From the NCBI GenBank assembly GCA_036844615.1, contig DAIUFK010000058.1:1-15022 (forward strand): a stretch of DNA of 15,022 nucleotides. The letters run 5' to 3'. Of this stretch, positions 13,321-15,022 are shown one piece after another (positions within the stretch are counted from its first letter, which is position 1; the number at the start of each line of letters is the position of its first letter). Source of the stretch: Palsa-872 sp036844615. GTDB lineage: Bacteria > Chloroflexota > Dormibacteria > Dormibacterales > Dormibacteraceae. The notes beneath the pieces were generated by a model. It saw only the letters and a program-made list of their open reading frames with translations. It searched no databases and was not told the origin of the DNA. The position numbers and the translations under genes are program-made.

Positions 13321-14869
13321 GAGTGGGCGCCAGTGGAATATCGAGCGGCTTCTACGCGACCGTTGGCGCCTTCTCTCGCTCATTGCGGTGCTGGCCCTGG
13401 CTTTGCGCAACGTCTTCGCCCTCGACTCCGTGCCACGTGGCTTCTTTCAGGACGAAGCCGCGGTCGGCTACGACGGCTGGGCCATCGCCCACTACGGGAC
13501 CGACGAGCACGGAGCGCACCTGCCTCTCTTCTTTGAATCCTTTGAGGATTACAAGAACCCGATCTACATTTACTCGGTCGCCGCGGTCACTCGCTTTCTG
13601 CCCTTGACGGTCGCGACCACCCGGCTCCCCGCCGCGGTCTTCGGAGCTCTAACTGTGCTCGCGTTGGCGGCAGCAGCTTGGAAGGTGACCAGGTCGTACA
13701 CCGTCACTTCGCTGACTTTTTTGATTGCCGCGATGACACCGTGGCTCATGTTGGAGAGTCGCGTGGCCTTTGAGGTGATCTCGCTCGTCTTCGCAATCAG
13801 CGCAGCGCTCTACTTTCTGGCCGCGGCGCAAACCTCACGTCCACGGCTGAATTACCTGCTTGCCGGCTTCTCCTTGATGTTGGGGACGTTTACCTACACG
13901 CCGGCACGGTTGCAGATCGCTGTCTTTGCCCTCGTCCTGTGTGCCAGCTTTGGCCTGCCGTGGCGCAGGTTCTCGTCGTGGTGGTTGGCACTCATCCCCG
14001 TCGCCCTCGGCTATGTGGTTCTAATCGTCTGGGGCGCCGGCCATCCTGGAGCACTCACCGGACGGTTCGAGCGCATCGGCATCCTCAACGACGCCAACCC
14101 GCTGGTCGCTCTTGGCCATTTCATCGTGCTCTATCTCACGTACATCCCTTCGCCGGAGTTTCTGCTCGCCTGGGGCGACTTCAACTGGCGCCACAACATC
14201 CACTTCGGCGGGATGCTGCTTGTGGTCGCAGTGCCGCTGTTGCTGATTGGCGTTCTAGCGTGCGCGCGACGTTTCAGTGAGCCATTCCCGCGATTTGTGC
14301 TCTTGGGATTCTTTGCGTCGCCCTTTGCTGCCGCACTCACGTCGCAAGCAACACCCCACGCGTTGCGAGCCGCTTCCATGTTGCCGTTCTGTGTTGTCTT
14401 GATGATCTACGGGGTACAAGCCCTGCTGGCTGCTAAACGCAGCGTGCAGCAGAGAAAGCGCATCGCGGTTTGGGGGACGCTGGCGCTGCTCCTCAATGGA
14501 ATTGGCGCCAACGTCTGGTTGTTTACCGCGTACCCGGCGTTGGCCGCAGGCTCCTTTCAGGACGGCGCCATCACCGCATTGGAGGTCGGCCATCGCGTCG
14601 CAGGCCAGCACACGATGTACATCACCGACGGCGCGGGGATTAACTACTCGTTTCCTCTCTTTGTCTTTCAGCCACCGCCACCATCAGCCCCGAACGCGAA
14701 TAACGTGAACGATCTGCTCGCATCAGTGCACGTCGTCCGACTGGGCGCCGGCACGAGCGCCGCCCTCCAACCAGGGGACGTCCTGGTGGCATCACCAAAG
14801 GATCAAGCACCGCAATCAGCGACGCTCATCTTTAGCAACGACTGGCTTCGCGTATACGAAGTGTCCTGA
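13319..14869 (+). CDS. Polytopic GT-C glycosyltransferase (ArnT/PMT-like, GT39/PMT_2 type)
   Basis: The 516-residue membrane protein has about ten to twelve hydrophobic segments. After the first helix (~17-35) comes the acidic motif FFQDEAAVGYDGWA (42-55, Asp45-Glu46) in the first outer loop, the catalytic signature of GT-C enzymes that use polyprenyl-phosphate sugars. It continues with HGAHLPLFFESF and YKNPIYIY. The C-terminus (~420-516) is a soluble outer domain. It probably transfers a sugar to lipid, polymer or protein outside the membrane; donor and acceptor are unknown. The only usable start is TTG 13319: the frame is open back to 13178 but has no ATG, GTG or TTG there, and no Shine-Dalgarno is close. 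The start lies in a stem-loop. By eye its third codon positions seem less GC-rich than neighbouring genes. Confidence 0.85.
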   Translation: MSGRQWNIERLLRDRWRLLSLIAVLALALRNVFALDSVPRGFFQDEAAVGYDGWAIAHYGTDEHGAHLPLFFESFEDYKNPIYIYSVAAVTRFLPLTVATTRLPAAVFGALTVLALAAAAWKVTRSYTVTSLTFLIAAMTPWLMLESRVAFEVISLVFAISAALYFLAAAQTSRPRLNYLLAGFSLMLGTFTYTPARLQIAVFALVLCASFGLPWRRFSSWWLALIPVALGYVVLIVWGAGHPGALTGRFERIGILNDANPLVALGHFIVLYLTYIPSPEFLLAWGDFNWRHNIHFGGMLLVVAVPLLLIGVLACARRFSEPFPRFVLLGFFASPFAAALTSQATPHALRAASMLPFCVVLMIYGVQALLAAKRSVQQRKRIAVWGTLALLLNGIGANVWLFTAYPALAAGSFQDGAITALEVGHRVAGQHTMYITDGAGINYSFPLFVFQPPPPSAPNANNVNDLLASVHVVRLGAGTSAALQPGDVLVASPKDQAPQSATLIFSNDWLRVYEVS

Positions 14870-14929
14870 CCGAGTCCGCTATGTTCTGAGACAGGCTACA
14901 AACTGATCCTCACCTAAACTTTCCTCAAC

Positions 14930-15021
14930 GGACAGGTGGCCGAGTCCGGTCGAAGGCGCGGCACTGGAAATGCCGTACAGCCGCAAGGCTGTCTTGGGTT
15001 CAAATCCCAACCTGTCCGCCA
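14930..15021 (+). tRNA. tRNA-Ser (anticodon GGA)
   Basis: A complete 92-nt class II tRNA. The acceptor GGACAGG (14930-14936) pairs with CCTGTCC (15011-15017). The D stem is GCC/GGC. The anticodon stem CGGCA (14959-14963) pairs with TGCCG (14971-14975) around the loop CTGGAAA, with anticodon GGA at 14966-14968, reading UCC/UCU serine codons. The long variable arm has stem ACAGCC/GGCTGT, and the T arm is TTGGG-TTCAAAT-CCCAA. The discriminator is G (15018) and CCA is encoded (15019-15021). It starts 60 bp after the glycosyltransferase stop; a TAAACT at 14915-14920 might be its -10 box, but no -35 is evident. Confidence 0.97.
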
Positions 15022-15022
15022 C

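Noticed and set aside
14930..15021. tRNA-Ser as an integration site of a mobile element
   Set aside because: No integrase and no repeated tRNA 3' end is visible within the window; sequence beyond the right edge is not available.

Overview
This is a GC-rich bacterial window made of ordinary-looking chromosomal genes. It holds no phage, transposase, CRISPR array or toxin locus that I can see. Cell-envelope proteins with long Ser/Thr/Pro linkers, a 7Fe ferredoxin, an M1 aminopeptidase of the actinobacterial PepN type and a tRNA with encoded CCA suggest a GC-rich monoderm such as Dormibacterota/Chloroflexota or Actinobacteriota. That placement is inference; there is no rRNA or ribosomal protein here to anchor it. 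A run of 100 N (8850-8949) shows that this is scaffolded, probably metagenomic, sequence.

Layout. (1) 1-2909, minus strand: a compact unit reading leftward of 7Fe ferredoxin, isocitrate dehydrogenase, a 105-residue unknown and a CapA-family lipoprotein that runs off the left edge. The last three genes overlap by 4 bp each. (2) 2910-4904, plus strand, abutting the ferredoxin start: a membrane-anchored protein with a kinase fold lacking every catalytic motif, a long proline-rich stretch, one membrane helix and a cysteine-containing outer domain. (3) 4988-7417, plus: M1 aminopeptidase, closed by a strong hairpin at 7416-7450. (4) 7449-8849, minus: a folE / RibD-C reductase pair, with the folE 5' end lost in the N gap. 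(5) 8951-11497, minus: an ECF sigma factor, a membrane AMIN-like protein (candidate anti-sigma or sensor) and a second single-pass membrane protein. (6) 11684-12934, plus: a PQQ-type sugar dehydrogenase lipoprotein. (7) A 384-bp gap with an unusual long stem-loop, then a GT-C membrane glycosyltransferase (13319-14869) and a tRNA-Ser(GGA) at the right edge.

Themes. Metabolism is represented by a TCA/redox pair (icd plus ferredoxin) and a pterin/folate pair (folE plus reductase). Envelope sensing is represented by the pseudokinase and the sigma/AMIN operon. Five proteins share a Ser/Thr/Pro linker between a membrane anchor and an outer domain.

Most worth a second look: the pseudokinase receptor; a dispersed palindromic repeat with compensatory base changes between copies (10163-10207 and 11564-11656, with a related piece at 7419-7444); the 79-nt stem-loop that contains the start codon of the glycosyltransferase; and the folE-reductase pair as a possible alternative dihydrofolate reductase.
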